From Acinetobacter gerneri DSM 14967 = CIP 107464 = MTCC 9824 (GTDB lineage: Bacteria; Pseudomonadota; Gammaproteobacteria; Pseudomonadales; Moraxellaceae), in the NCBI RefSeq assembly GCF_000368565.1, contig NZ_KB849544.1, positions 628,787 to 692,786 of the forward strand: DNA of 64,000 nucleotides. Reading direction: 5' to 3'. The translations under genes were made by a program, and so were the position numbers. The notes under the pieces are model-generated. The model saw nothing but the letters and a program-made list of their open reading frames with translations, had not been told where the DNA came from and did not search any database. Of the stretch, positions 47,863 to 57,107 are shown one piece after another (the first letter of the stretch is position 1; every line of letters begins with the position of its first letter).

Positions 47863-48834
47863 TTATAAAAAGCCCATCAAACGCTGACGAATAATGTCTT
47901 CTGCTTCTTTTACCGTACGATGAACCAACTCTTCACACGTTGGAATATCATGGATTAAACTTGCCACTAAGCCACATGACCAAGCCCCTGCATCCATTTC
48001 ACCTTCAAGCATAATGCGTGGATAAACGCCTGCAACTTCTTCTAAGATATCGCTAAATTGGATTTTATCACCCAATTCTTTTTCTTTTTCCAAAATTTTA
48101 CCGACAGCATCATTGTATAACACGCGCTCAGTATTACGTAGTGGACGCATGATCAAACGTGTATCCAACTCAGTCGCTCTTAAAATGGCTTGTTTCACAT
48201 TTTCATGCACAGGTGCTTCTTTGGTGGCAATAAAACGTGTCCCCATATTGATTCCTTCAGCACCCATCGCCAAAGCAGCAGCCAGAGATCGACCATCCGC
48301 CATACCACCAGAAGCAACAAATGGAATCTCAAGCTCATCAGCAGCACGAGGCAACAAAATCATATTGGGAATATCATCTTCACCCGGATGACCGCCACAC
48401 TCAAAGCCGTCAACTGAAACGGCATCACAACCAATTGCTTGCGCTTTTAAACTATGACGCACTGAGGTACATTTGTGGATGACTTTGATGCCTGCATCTT
48501 TTAAGTACGGCATCACTTCTACAGGATTTCGCCCTGCAGTTTCCACGACTTTCACCCCACCCTCAATGATCGCTTTGACATAGCCCGGATAATCAGGTGC
48601 ATTGACTGTAGGTAAAAATGTGAGATTTACACCAAAAGGTTTATCCGTCATATCACGGCAACGTGCAATTTCATTGGCTAAATCTGCAGGGCTACGCTGG
48701 GTCAAACCTGTAATCATGCCCAATCCACCCGCATTGGACACTGCCGAAGCCAACTCTGCAAAACCAACAAAGTGCATACCACCTTGGATGATTGGATGCT
48801 CTATACCAAATAATTCTGTAATTTTAGTCTTCAT
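47863..48834 (-). CDS. Nitronate monooxygenase family protein (NAD(P)H-dependent flavin oxidoreductase)
   Basis: FMN enzyme of the 2-nitropropane dioxygenase/nitronate monooxygenase family, 323 aa, cytoplasmic. Signatures: EHPIIQGGMHFVGFAELASAVSNAGGLGMI at the N terminus, the central VSVDGFECGGHPGEDD and the FMN phosphate site VASGGMADGRSLAAALAMGAEGINMGTRF. Members detoxify alkyl nitronates or reduce quinones; the precise substrate here is not determined. Convergent with the fimbrial operon; no obvious partner. Confidence 0.9.
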   Translation of the reverse strand: MKTKITELFGIEHPIIQGGMHFVGFAELASAVSNAGGLGMITGLTQRSPADLANEIARCRDMTDKPFGVNLTFLPTVNAPDYPGYVKAIIEGGVKVVETAGRNPVEVMPYLKDAGIKVIHKCTSVRHSLKAQAIGCDAVSVDGFECGGHPGEDDIPNMILLPRAADELEIPFVASGGMADGRSLAAALAMGAEGINMGTRFIATKEAPVHENVKQAILRATELDTRLIMRPLRNTERVLYNDAVGKILEKEKELGDKIQFSDILEEVAGVYPRIMLEGEMDAGAWSCGLVASLIHDIPTCEELVHRTVKEAEDIIRQRLMGFL

Positions 48835-49438
48835 TGTTATTTCCTAACCTGTCCTCATCACATCATATCAATGTTGATTTCACAAATTTGTGAACCACCT
48901 TTCATTATTTTATCTGCATTTTATGCAACAAGTTTCATAAAAGCATTGAGCATTTTTATCATACTTTTAGCAAAAAATTCCGTTTTTACGATCTTTTTTG
49001 CTTACTCATTGGTTCAAAAAATGATGACAATCCTTACACTCTATATCGTCGAGGGGACTTTTAGCTACAAAAGCAACTAAGTCTACCTATTGAACATAAA
49101 GCTGATGAAGCAAGTGTGAAATCATCAAGACAAATCAAAATATTTGAGCAATATGTAAATATTGCAATATTCCTTAATGCAATCTTAAAATTGATAAAAC
49201 TGTCATAATATCAAAATATTCCTGACATTTTTATGTTGTAAATCGTAGCAGCGCCAAAGCAATAATTTTAAAAATAGTCTTTGAATTTAATACTTTATAA
49301 TTTAAATGTATTTTTTAAAATTATTTCAAATCTTAAAATTTTCATTTTTTTCTGTCACTGATCATTCATAAAGCATTGTTAGTGTGACCGCGTTGTTATT
49401 CTTCCAAATCGTTCCAACATACTAACTAAAGGAATGTT
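48835..49438. other. Intergenic stretch, no gene seen
   Basis: About 600 bp between divergently transcribed genes. It must hold promoters for both. An open frame at 48871-49080 has no ribosome binding site and reads like random hydrophobic sequence. AAAGGAATG just before 49439 is the ribosome binding site of the next gene. Confidence 0.5.
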
Positions 49439-51592
49439 ATGAATCGTTTATTTACATATACAGCAGTCACTGCAAGTTTATTGCTGGCTGCTTGTGGTGA
49501 TTCGAAGCCTATAAATACAACAACGCAAATTACAGCAAAACCAACACGTACCATTATTATGGTTTGGGATGGCTTGCGCCCTGATTCAATTAATGCAACC
49601 GACACACCAAATTTATATGCGCTTCAACAGGCAGGCGTAAATTTTACGGATAACCACTCAACCTATCCGACTTTTACCATGATGAATGGTTCATCTTTTG
49701 CGACAGGGTCATTTCCACATACTTCTGGTTTTTATGGTAATACTTTTTGGACGCCGCCTCAGGGTTCTGCCAATACGATTCCTGTCGGTCCAAGCGCTAG
49801 TGGTGGCAATAGCGACTATACCGATCCTGTTTTTACTGAAGATTATCAGGTATTAAACACCCTCAATGACTACTATGGTGGACAGTTATTATTGGTGAAA
49901 AGCTTATTTGAAACAGCTCAAGCTTCTGGGCTAAGCACTGCAACGATTGGGAAATCGGGTCCTGCTTATATCCAAGATCTGCATAAAGGTGGATATTTCT
50001 TGGATGAAAATACAGTGCAACCCCGTAGTCTGGTGACTGAATTACAAACAGCAGGTTATCCAATTCCTAAAAATACCACTGCGGGTTATAGCGGTACTGA
50101 TGCTGTTACTTTGGCTTCAAACAATGGCGATCCAACAGGAAAAGCGGGCTATATCACCTTTAATACCACAGCTTTTGATCCAAATGGAAAAATCGCGATT
50201 GCAGCGCGCGACAGTAGTGACACATCTCAAGGCGCACCTGAAGATGCTGCCAATAAATACATGATGAATGTCTACACCAGCTACATTTTACCGAAAAAAC
50301 AACCCATGTTATCTTTGATCTGGTTCCGTACTCCAGACAATGTCGAGCACGGTTATGGTCCAAACACCTCAAATATGAAAGCAGGTTTGCGTTCACAAGA
50401 TGCTCGTTTAGGTGAATTGATCGCGTCACTCAAAGCCAACAAAATGTATGACACCACCAATATCGTTGTGGTTTCGGATCATGGGCATTCTAGTGTTTCA
50501 GGTCCTCTAAGCACCTACCCATTACGCACAATCAACCCATCTCCAAGTACCCCAAATGGTCCTTCGATCAATGGTGCAAGCAGTGGCTTGAGTGCTGCAA
50601 CACTTGGCAAGGTCGACAACAATAATGGCTATTCGTTTTCAGGTGATGTTCGTATCGCCGATTTGCTGACTTATCGTGGCTTCAATGCCTATGATGGTTC
50701 AGGTTGCTCTACCTCTGCGATGTATGGTTTACAAGCCAATGGTACACCGACCATTCCTGTCAGCATTGATACTACAGGCAAACTTTGTGATGGCAAGGCT
50801 GGAACCAAATACCAAGCCATTAGTGCAAACCTAGCCAATCCAGTTGCGAGTTTTACAGTTCCAAGTGCAGGTAAATTGCCAAATAATGGCATCGTCGTGG
50901 CTGCAAATGGTGGATCGGATTATTTCTATGTTCCAAATCATGATCCAGTTTTGATTCAAAAATTGGTGACTGTGCTTCAACAACGTGAAGAATATGGGGC
51001 AATCTTTGTTGATAGTCGCTATGGCAATATTGCAGGGACTTTAAAATTGTCTCAGGTCAATCTGGAAAATGCCAAACGTCAAAACAATGGACAACCAGAT
51101 GTAGTGGCAAGCTTTGACTGGGATTACAACAGCAAAGTACAAGGATTGCCGGGTATCGAATATGAAAGCGCTGGCGGTCAACGTGGTATGCACGGCAGTT
51201 TCGGGATCTCCGATGTACACAACACTTTGATTGGATTTGGTCCTTCATTTAAACAAAATCAAAAAATCTTAAGTCCAACGGGTAATGTCGATGTCGCTCC
51301 GACAGTTGCCTATCTACTTGGTTTAAGTATGCCTCAAGCTGATGGACGCGTAATCAACGAAGCGCTCTCTGCACCTGCGGATACCTCAGCTCCTGTCGTC
51401 AAAGCCAGCACCATTTCCCCAACTACGCCTGCGACCAATTTACGCTTTGAAACGCCACTTGACCCTACAGGGAAAACTGCTGATTCAAGCCTGTCTCAAG
51501 GGATTTATAGCATCAATCTTGCAGTGAAAGACCTCACTGTAAATGGTAAAACTTATCGATATTTTGACTATGCAAAAGCTACTCGTAAATAA
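49439..51592 (+). CDS. Type I phosphodiesterase/nucleotide pyrophosphatase family lipoprotein
   Basis: A 717 aa alkaline-phosphatase-superfamily enzyme attached to the envelope: signal peptide with lipobox SLLLAAC (Cys about residue 19). Metal and nucleophile motifs are present: IIMVWDGLRPDS (Asp), STYPTFTMMNGSSFATG (nucleophilic Thr), FRTPDNVEHGYGP (Asp/His), VVVSDHGHSS (Asp-His) and GMHGSFG (His). This is the NPP arrangement with two zinc ions. It hydrolyses phosphodiesters or pyrophosphates; substrate unknown. The 3' end overlaps a second secreted-protein gene by 23 bases, so the two are probably co-translated. Confidence 0.88.
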   Translation: MNRLFTYTAVTASLLLAACGDSKPINTTTQITAKPTRTIIMVWDGLRPDSINATDTPNLYALQQAGVNFTDNHSTYPTFTMMNGSSFATGSFPHTSGFYGNTFWTPPQGSANTIPVGPSASGGNSDYTDPVFTEDYQVLNTLNDYYGGQLLLVKSLFETAQASGLSTATIGKSGPAYIQDLHKGGYFLDENTVQPRSLVTELQTAGYPIPKNTTAGYSGTDAVTLASNNGDPTGKAGYITFNTTAFDPNGKIAIAARDSSDTSQGAPEDAANKYMMNVYTSYILPKKQPMLSLIWFRTPDNVEHGYGPNTSNMKAGLRSQDARLGELIASLKANKMYDTTNIVVVSDHGHSSVSGPLSTYPLRTINPSPSTPNGPSINGASSGLSAATLGKVDNNNGYSFSGDVRIADLLTYRGFNAYDGSGCSTSAMYGLQANGTPTIPVSIDTTGKLCDGKAGTKYQAISANLANPVASFTVPSAGKLPNNGIVVAANGGSDYFYVPNHDPVLIQKLVTVLQQREEYGAIFVDSRYGNIAGTLKLSQVNLENAKRQNNGQPDVVASFDWDYNSKVQGLPGIEYESAGGQRGMHGSFGISDVHNTLIGFGPSFKQNQKILSPTGNVDVAPTVAYLLGLSMPQADGRVINEALSAPADTSAPVVKASTISPTTPATNLRFETPLDPTGKTADSSLSQGIYSINLAVKDLTVNGKTYRYFDYAKATRK

Positions 51593-52268
51593 AACTTTAT
51601 TGAGTATGTTATTGACTGCTGGCTTGTGCCTCGATGCACATGCAGCAGTTGCTACACATACCCCAAATCAAAAGTCACTCAAATTTGAACACGTCTTTAA
51701 AAGCCAAGGTGAGCCGAAAGCTTTATATTTTCAGAGTCAATTTTATAGTGCTGCCGATGGACGCAAACATAACCTACAAGTTTGGCGCGATGGCGAGCTA
51801 CATTTGAGGCGGAAAACCGACCAAGCCATTGATACCTATGTGATCCGTGATAAAGCCAATTTAAATGCCTATCAGATGATCGTGGTGGACTATAACAAAC
51901 GGGTGACCACGAAAATCAATCGCAATAATCTGATTCATCTTGGTGAATTTAATGATTGGTTTGATATGTCACATGGCTTAAGACATCCCAAAGGTGAATA
52001 TCAATTGCATCTAGGCAAAGCGCCACAAGCATCGCTTAAAACTTTTGCCCCATGCCAGTGGTACGTACTTAGCCAAGGGAAAGTTCAGCATCATATCTGC
52101 TGGAGTGAGAAAGATCGTATCCCGCTTGTCATTTGGGATAATGCAAAATCAATGGCTGTCTGGCAGGTCACTACGCTCAATCGCCAACCCATCAAAAAGG
52201 ATGTTTTTACCATGCATGATGCAGGCTTTATGAGAAATGATGCCAATGCTGATATTGAAAATGACTAA
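51570..52268 (+). CDS. Secreted protein coupled to the phosphodiesterase, 232 aa
   Basis: The start at 51570 lies inside the end of the phosphodiesterase gene; an earlier frame start at 51543 would put nine extra residues before the signal peptide. Signal peptide ends DAHA-A (about residue 25). The mature part is beta-rich with conserved-looking aromatic positions (LYFQSQFYSAADGRKHNLQVW, CQWYVLSQGKVQHHICW) and two cysteines that could form a disulfide. No family recognised. The overlap suggests that it acts with the phosphodiesterase in the periplasm, perhaps on the same substrate. Confidence 0.7.
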   Translation: MQKLLVNKTLLSMLLTAGLCLDAHAAVATHTPNQKSLKFEHVFKSQGEPKALYFQSQFYSAADGRKHNLQVWRDGELHLRRKTDQAIDTYVIRDKANLNAYQMIVVDYNKRVTTKINRNNLIHLGEFNDWFDMSHGLRHPKGEYQLHLGKAPQASLKTFAPCQWYVLSQGKVQHHICWSEKDRIPLVIWDNAKSMAVWQVTTLNRQPIKKDVFTMHDAGFMRNDANADIEND

Positions 52269-52310
52269 ATATCCAAATCAACCAACAAAGTAGCTCCCAA
52301 AAGTAGCCAA

Positions 52311-52348
52311 AAAAAAGCCAAGCCCTTGCATAAGCAAGGCTTGGCTTT
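52311..52348. terminator. Terminator after the phosphodiesterase pair
   Basis: AAGCCAAGCC(C)TTG pairs with CAAGGCTTGGCTT, with one bulged C; an A-run lies before it. Confidence 0.75.
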
Positions 52349-52383
52349 GATCTAAAAGATCAGTAGTTGGATTTTGACTCAAA

Positions 52384-52412
52384 GCTCCTCAAGCCCTTTT
52401 AATTTTGAGGAG
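52384..52412 (-). terminator. Hairpin after prpC
   Basis: GCTCCTCAA/TTGAGGAGC stem with an 11-base loop, 14 bp past the prpC stop. The T-run is short, so it is a weak terminator at most. Confidence 0.5.
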
Positions 52413-52425
52413 CAATCAGTCAAAA

Positions 52426-53580
52426 TTAACCACGTTCAGCGATTGGTTTAAATTCTAAATTTTCAGGACCAGTATAGTTGGCACTTGGACGAATGATCTT
52501 GCCGTCTTGACGTTGTTCAATTACATGCGCTGACCAACCTGCTGTACGAGCAATTACAAATAATGGTGTAAACATGGCTGTTGGCACACCCATCAAGTGA
52601 TAACTTACTGCACTGAACCAGTCCAAGTTCGGGAACATGTTTTTCACTTCTTTCATCACGCTTTCAAGACGTTCAGCGATCACATACATTTTGCGGTTTT
52701 CTTGGGCATCAGCCAATTCACGCGCAACTGTTTTAATCACTTCATTACGTGGATCAGAAATCGTATAAACAGGGTGACCAAAACCGATCACAACTTCTTT
52801 ATTTTCAACACGTTTACGAATATCTGCTTCTGCTTCATCTGCATCGTTATAACGTTGCTGAATCACAAATGCAACTTCGTTTGCTCCACCATGTTTAGGA
52901 CCACGTAGAGCACCAATCGCGCCTGAAATCGTTGAATACATGTCTGAACCAGTACCAGCAATCACACGTGAAGTAAATGTTGAAGCGTTAAACTCATGCT
53001 CAGCATACAAAATCAAAGAAGTATGCATCGCTTGAATCCATTGCTCAGATGGTTTTACGCCATGCAATAAATGCAAGAAGTGAGCACCGATCGAATCATC
53101 ATCAGTTTCAACTTCGATACGACGACCGTTGTGGCTAAAGTGATACCAATACAACAACATTGAACCCAAGCTTGCCATCAATTTGTCAGCAATATCACGC
53201 GCGCCAGCATGGTTATGGTCTTCATGTTCAGGTGTTACACAACCTAAAACTGAAACACCTGTACGCATCACATCCATTGGGTGCGCAGATGGAGGTAATT
53301 GCTCCAAAGCTGTTTTAAGTGCCGCAGGTAAACCACGTAAAGCTTTTAATTTTGCTTTATATGCTTTGAGCTCTGCTTTGTTTGGTAATTTTCCATGTAC
53401 CAAAAGGTAGGCAACTTCCTCAAACTCACTGCTACCAGCAAGGTCAAGAATATCGTAACCACGGTAATGTAGATCATTTCCGCTACGACCCACGGTACAA
53501 AGTGCAGTATTACCTGCAACTTGTCCGCTGAGTGCTACCGATTTTTTTGGTTTAAATCCTGTTGTAGTTTCTGTAGACAT
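52426..53580 (-). CDS. prpC: 2-methylcitrate synthase
   Basis: Condenses propionyl-CoA with oxaloacetate in the methylcitrate cycle. A 384 aa citrate-synthase-fold protein with the features that separate PrpC from citrate synthase: short N terminus ([20 protein letters not shown]), [10 protein letters not shown], the His motifs [14 protein letters not shown] and [12 protein letters not shown], and VIGFGHPVY. Starts with a normal ribosome binding site. It is the last gene of gntR-prpB-prpC; acnD and prpF, which usually follow in Acinetobacter and Pseudomonas, are not found downstream. Confidence 0.95.
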   Translation of the reverse strand: MSTETTTGFKPKKSVALSGQVAGNTALCTVGRSGNDLHYRGYDILDLAGSSEFEEVAYLLVHGKLPNKAELKAYKAKLKALRGLPAALKTALEQLPPSAHPMDVMRTGVSVLGCVTPEHEDHNHAGARDIADKLMASLGSMLLYWYHFSHNGRRIEVETDDDSIGAHFLHLLHGVKPSEQWIQAMHTSLILYAEHEFNASTFTSRVIAGTGSDMYSTISGAIGALRGPKHGGANEVAFVIQQRYNDADEAEADIRKRVENKEVVIGFGHPVYTISDPRNEVIKTVARELADAQENRKMYVIAERLESVMKEVKNMFPNLDWFSAVSYHLMGVPTAMFTPLFVIARTAGWSAHVIEQRQDGKIIRPSANYTGPENLEFKPIAERG

Positions 53581-53675
53581 TTCCTATTCCTTCTCAATAT
53601 TTCTTGTTTCATTTTTGCGATGTCTTCGCCTACCTGCGATCGGACATTATTGCTTTTATATATGCTCTATTGAAA

Positions 53676-54560
53676 TTATTTATTTTTTTCAAATGAAGCA
53701 TCGAGATATTGTTCAAAAGCATGATAGTTGATACGTTCATACAATTCTTGACGAGTTTGCATGGTATCTACAACATTCTTTTGTGTGCCTTCTTGACGCA
53801 ACGTTGTATACACATTTTCAGCAGCTTTGTTCATCGCACGGAATGCTGAAAGTGGATATAAAGCAATACTGACATCTGCTGAAGCCAATTCATCTGTAGT
53901 AAATAATGGCGTTGCACCAAACTCTGTGATATTTGCCAAAATAGGTACATTTGTCGCTTGAGCAAATTGTTTATACATAGCCAATTCGGTGATCGCTTCA
54001 GGGAAAAGCATATCCGCACCCGCTTCAATATAAGCACCTGCACGATCAATCGCAGCTTGTAAACCTTCTACAGCTAAAGCATCTGTACGCGCCATAATCA
54101 CAAAGCTGTCATCCGCACGTGCATCAACAGCGGCTTTGATACGATCAACCATTTCTTGTTGTGAAACAATGGCTTTATTTGGACGGTGACCACAGCGCTT
54201 AGCACCAACTTGGTCTTCGATATGCATCGCTGCAGCACCAAATTTAATCAACGATTTAGTGGTACGTGCGATATTGAACGCTGAAGCACCAAAACCAGTA
54301 TCAGCATCAACCAACAATGGTAAATCACATACATCGGTAATACGACGCACATCAGTCAATACATCATCAAGATTGCTAATACCCAAGTCAGGCAAACCTA
54401 GAGAACCTGCTGCAACACCGCCACCTGACAAATAAATTGCTTTGTAGCCTGCTCTTTTTGCAAGTAATGCATGATTGGCATTGATCGTACCCACAACTTG
54501 TAATGGATGCTCACTGGCAACTGCATCTCTAAATTTTTGACCTGCTGCTAATTTTGACAT
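53676..54560 (-). CDS. prpB: 2-methylisocitrate lyase
   Basis: Cleaves methylisocitrate to pyruvate and succinate. A 294 aa phosphoenolpyruvate-mutase/isocitrate-lyase-superfamily enzyme with the catalytic motif KRCGHRPNK and the metal-binding [20 protein letters not shown] and [12 protein letters not shown] are also typical. It lies between the regulator and prpC, 80 bp after gntR and 95 bp before prpC. Expression is probably induced by propionate or methylcitrate through the GntR regulator. Confidence 0.96.
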   Translation of the reverse strand: MSKLAAGQKFRDAVASEHPLQVVGTINANHALLAKRAGYKAIYLSGGGVAAGSLGLPDLGISNLDDVLTDVRRITDVCDLPLLVDADTGFGASAFNIARTTKSLIKFGAAAMHIEDQVGAKRCGHRPNKAIVSQQEMVDRIKAAVDARADDSFVIMARTDALAVEGLQAAIDRAGAYIEAGADMLFPEAITELAMYKQFAQATNVPILANITEFGATPLFTTDELASADVSIALYPLSAFRAMNKAAENVYTTLRQEGTQKNVVDTMQTRQELYERINYHAFEQYLDASFEKNK

Positions 54561-54640
54561 GAAATCAACTCCTTGTACTCTATCTAATCTGGTTGAAAGA
54601 TCTTTAAATAACTGTTTTTACAACTATGCTAAAACTATGT

Positions 54641-55315
54641 TTAAGCTGAATGTTGTTGAATATTGCGATATGACGATGCGACATGACGACGCATTAACAA
54701 CTCCGCAAGTTCAGCATCTCCCTCAGCAATGGCATCTAAAATTTGGATATGTTCTGCAAGTGCTTTACTTGGACGATTTGGTGTATTGGCAAACTTGAGG
54801 CGATACATCCGAATCAAATGGTAAAGCTCATCACACAACATTTTTTCTAGGGTTTTATTACCGCAGTTTTTGATGATGCAATAATGAAAATCATCATCTT
54901 GACCTTCTTGTAAATAATACCCTTTACCTTCTTTAAAATTTTGATCTTGAGCATGTAAATACAATACAGCTCGCAAATCTAAAATTTTCTGTTTATCGAT
55001 ACTTTGCGCAGCCAGTCGGCAAGCCAAGCCCTCTAAATTTTCACGAATCTGGTACAGCTCTAATAATTGTTGATGCGATAAAGACACCACACGCGCACCG
55101 ACATGAGCCGTTCTTTCTACCAATTTTTGCCCTTCTAAACGGTGAATTGCTTCACGTAAAGGACCACGACTAATACCATAAGTACGTGCTAACTCTGGTT
55201 CTGAAATTTTGCTCCCCGCTGGCAATTCACCCAAAATAATCGCAGATTGCAACTTTTCAAAAATTGAATCTGTTAGGGTCATATTTACCACAGGTTTATC
55301 TTGAGCAATATCCAT
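54641..55315 (-). CDS. GntR (FadR subfamily) regulator of the prp genes
   Basis: A 224 aa regulator: N-terminal winged helix (about residues 12-75, with KISEPELARTYGISRGPLREAIHRLEGQKLVERTAHVGARVVSLS) followed by the helical FCD ligand-binding domain (metal-binding His and Asp in the DDFHYCIIKNCGNKTL and RPSKALAEHIQILDAI segments). First gene of the prp operon, hence probably autoregulated. Two matched palindromes lie directly upstream (separate entry). Its ligand is probably 2-methylcitrate or a related metabolite, by analogy with prp GntR regulators (inference). Confidence 0.9.
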   Translation of the reverse strand: MDIAQDKPVVNMTLTDSIFEKLQSAIILGELPAGSKISEPELARTYGISRGPLREAIHRLEGQKLVERTAHVGARVVSLSHQQLLELYQIRENLEGLACRLAAQSIDKQKILDLRAVLYLHAQDQNFKEGKGYYLQEGQDDDFHYCIIKNCGNKTLEKMLCDELYHLIRMYRLKFANTPNRPSKALAEHIQILDAIAEGDAELAELLMRRHVASSYRNIQQHSA

Positions 55316-55324
55316 TGCAACCTC

Positions 55325-55340
55325 ACATTGTCAACAATGT
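55325..55340. promoter_or_regulatory. Palindromic operator 1 upstream of gntR-prpBC
   Basis: ACATTGTCAACAATGT: perfect 7-bp arms around CA. It lies about 10 bp from the gntR start. Shares the core ATTGTCAACAAT with a second site at 55388, 63 bp away, and fits FadR-subfamily operators (TTGT..ACAA). Confidence 0.7.
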
Positions 55341-55387
55341 ATCTTATATTATTTAAAATACGAGCTTAAAAATAGCAATCCATAAAA

Positions 55388-55403
55388 ATATTGTCAACAA
55401 TAT
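55388..55403. promoter_or_regulatory. Palindromic operator 2 upstream of gntR-prpBC
   Basis: ATATTGTCAACAATAT: perfect 7-bp arms around the same CA centre. The 63-bp spacing (six helical turns) puts both sites on one DNA face, allowing joint binding or looping. The rest of 55341-55684 is AT-rich with no gene; a looser relative (ATTGTATCTACAAT) lies at 55650-55663. Confidence 0.7.
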
Positions 55404-55684
55404 GCGTGTAGCTTAAATTGATCACTATGTTTCAAATTGTGTGAGGAATATGATCTAAAAATAGAATCCTAATGTCATAAATAAATAGAATAGAAATGCT
55501 ATTAATGATTGATTTTTATGAATTTTATTGATTTGAATTTTAAAAATAGGAAAAATTAAACACAGACAATAAGATGATTTATAAAGTTTTAATCGCTTAA
55601 CGATGTCATTTTTAATTGTTTAAACAAGACTAAAGTTCAATCTTTAAAAATTGTATCTACAATATATAGAGGAAATCCAAGTTT

Positions 55685-56206
55685 TCAATGTGAAGCATAA
55701 TACGACATTTGATCAATCACTTGAAAATGATCATTTTTAACAAGGTAATAGACCTTTTCACATTTACTCTGCTCACCATGTCGGCTACCAATCGCCAGCA
55801 ATAAACGGCTGTTATTTTTGTAAACAATCTCATTCGAGGTAAAACCTTTTGCCTCGCTATAACATTCCGCAAAAGTCTCAGGAAGGATCAAGCTCTGCCC
55901 TGTTTTTGCATTATAAACAAGAGCAAAGCTACATCCTCCGCCACAGCCGACCTCTTGCAAAACATATTGCCCTGCAAAATTTGGCTTTTGTTTTGACATT
56001 TCTTTAAACAGTGTTTTGAATTTTTGTGTTTTAGCATTGAGCTTTAAAGCTTGATTTTTACCATGATAGTTCTGAGCGGGATACTTATCGAACGCAGGTG
56101 GTTTAGCATAAACATCTATCGATATCAGTAACATAAGGATAGAGACCCAATATAACACCGGATTTAAAAAGACTGCTTGTTTGCTTTTTATAAAATGCAG
56201 AGTCAT
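55685..56206 (-). CDS. Hypothetical secreted protein, 173 aa
   Basis: Long N-terminal region followed by a hydrophobic signal segment ending DVYA-K (about residue 34). The mature domain includes a Gly/Cys motif (QEVGCGGGCSFALVYNAKTG) and two more cysteines (AECYSE, SKCEKV), suggesting disulfides and a periplasmic location. The motif LVYNAKTGQSLILPE has a beta-propeller-like look, but the protein is too short. No family recognised. It lies 370 bp upstream of gntR and is probably a separate transcript. Confidence 0.65.
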   Translation of the reverse strand: MTLHFIKSKQAVFLNPVLYWVSILMLLISIDVYAKPPAFDKYPAQNYHGKNQALKLNAKTQKFKTLFKEMSKQKPNFAGQYVLQEVGCGGGCSFALVYNAKTGQSLILPETFAECYSEAKGFTSNEIVYKNNSRLLLAIGSRHGEQSKCEKVYYLVKNDHFQVIDQMSYYASH

Positions 56207-56321
56207 ATTTTAAACCTTATTTATGCTTATCTATATATGTAGTGACTATTACATAAGCGCATTGAGTAGTAGATTAAAATTGAGTAAATATAAAATAAAG
56301 TACCGATGTTTATTTAATCTA

Positions 56322-56681
56322 TTAACGATATTGTTTTACGAAATCGAAAAAACCTTGTCTTTCACTAGTTACAATATGTGTCCATCCTTGTTTTTCTAGA
56401 AAACGCTTACCCTTGTCTCGTCCAGCTTCAGCCTCTTCACGATCAGAGCCACCATAACATGCTGTACGACCTGGCCATTTCGCATCATCAGCATAGGCTG
56501 CTACTAGCTCCTGATGGTCCATTTCTGAATAACGGGTAATCATTTTTACAGGTGAAAATAGTGCCGCTTCATCTTCTACATTTATATGGGAGCACCAAAG
56601 ATAATAAGGTTGACCCGCATATATACTCAAACTCTGTGACAATAAAAAAACTAAGCTTGCGACTTTCAATCGTATATTCAT
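56322..56681 (-). CDS. Small secreted protein, paralogue A, 119 aa
   Basis: Signal peptide ends SIYA-G (about residue 22). Two cysteines (LWCSH, TACYGG) could form a disulfide. The C-terminal pattern 'LEKQGWTHIVTSERQGFFDFVKQ' matches that of the upstream gene product (EKQGYELTRSNPKGFTNIIAI), so the two are paralogues. Only 2 bp separate the genes, which implies an operon. Function unknown. Confidence 0.65.
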   Translation of the reverse strand: MNIRLKVASLVFLLSQSLSIYAGQPYYLWCSHINVEDEAALFSPVKMITRYSEMDHQELVAAYADDAKWPGRTACYGGSDREEAEAGRDKGKRFLEKQGWTHIVTSERQGFFDFVKQYR

Positions 56682-56683
56682 CG

Positions 56684-57052
56684 CTAATCTCCCTCTTTTA
56701 ATATAGCAATAATATTCGTAAAGCCTTTGGGATTTGATCTGGTCAGTTCATAGCCTTGTTTTTCTGTACCTTTTGAAATTAAATCAACCTCTTCGCGCAT
56801 TTCTTGCAAAGATACATCCGCACCTAAACAGTTTGATAAACCACGTAATTTTTGATGACTAATCATATATAGTTGTGACATTCTTTTTACTTCATAATCA
56901 TCAGCACTTTTAGGTAATTGGAAAGCATCTGATATATATGCCGTTTTATCTGTTGTTAATATTAGACAATACCAACTACTATTCGCATGCACTTGTGGTA
57001 TAAATAAAAAACCAGAAGTAAAATATATCAATATTCTTTTTAGATTTTCCAT
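56684..57052 (-). CDS. Small secreted protein, paralogue B, 122 aa
   Basis: Signal peptide ends QVHA-N (about residue 24). Cysteines at WYCLIL and LSNCLGA correspond in position to those of the paralogue downstream. Shares with it the E-rich middle (EMREEVDLISKGTEKQGYEL) and the C-terminal KQG...GF block. It follows a hairpin (57064-57107) that separates it from the 72 aa gene upstream. No family recognised. Confidence 0.65.
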   Translation of the reverse strand: MENLKRILIYFTSGFLFIPQVHANSSWYCLILTTDKTAYISDAFQLPKSADDYEVKRMSQLYMISHQKLRGLSNCLGADVSLQEMREEVDLISKGTEKQGYELTRSNPKGFTNIIAILKEGD

Positions 57053-57063
57053 AATCTGCTCCT

Positions 57064-57107
57064 AAAAAAAGACCATTTATCGACAATGTAATAAATGGTC
57101 TAAAAAA
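57064..57107 (-). repeat. Hairpin repeat copy 1 (terminator-like)
   Basis: A-run, AGACCATTTA, loop, TAAATGGTCT, then T-run in the minus reading. The same hairpin recurs at 57428-57470. It lies immediately after the 72 aa gene and probably terminates it. Confidence 0.75.

Noticed and set aside
48871..49080. 69-codon open frame with a hydrophobic product
   Set aside because: Lies in a promoter region, lacks a ribosome binding site and reads like translated AT-rich spacer.
49200..49217. CTGTCATAATATCAAAAT as a Pho box for the phosphodiesterase gene
   Set aside because: Only the first half matches the consensus and it lies 240 bp from the start; too weak to report as a site.
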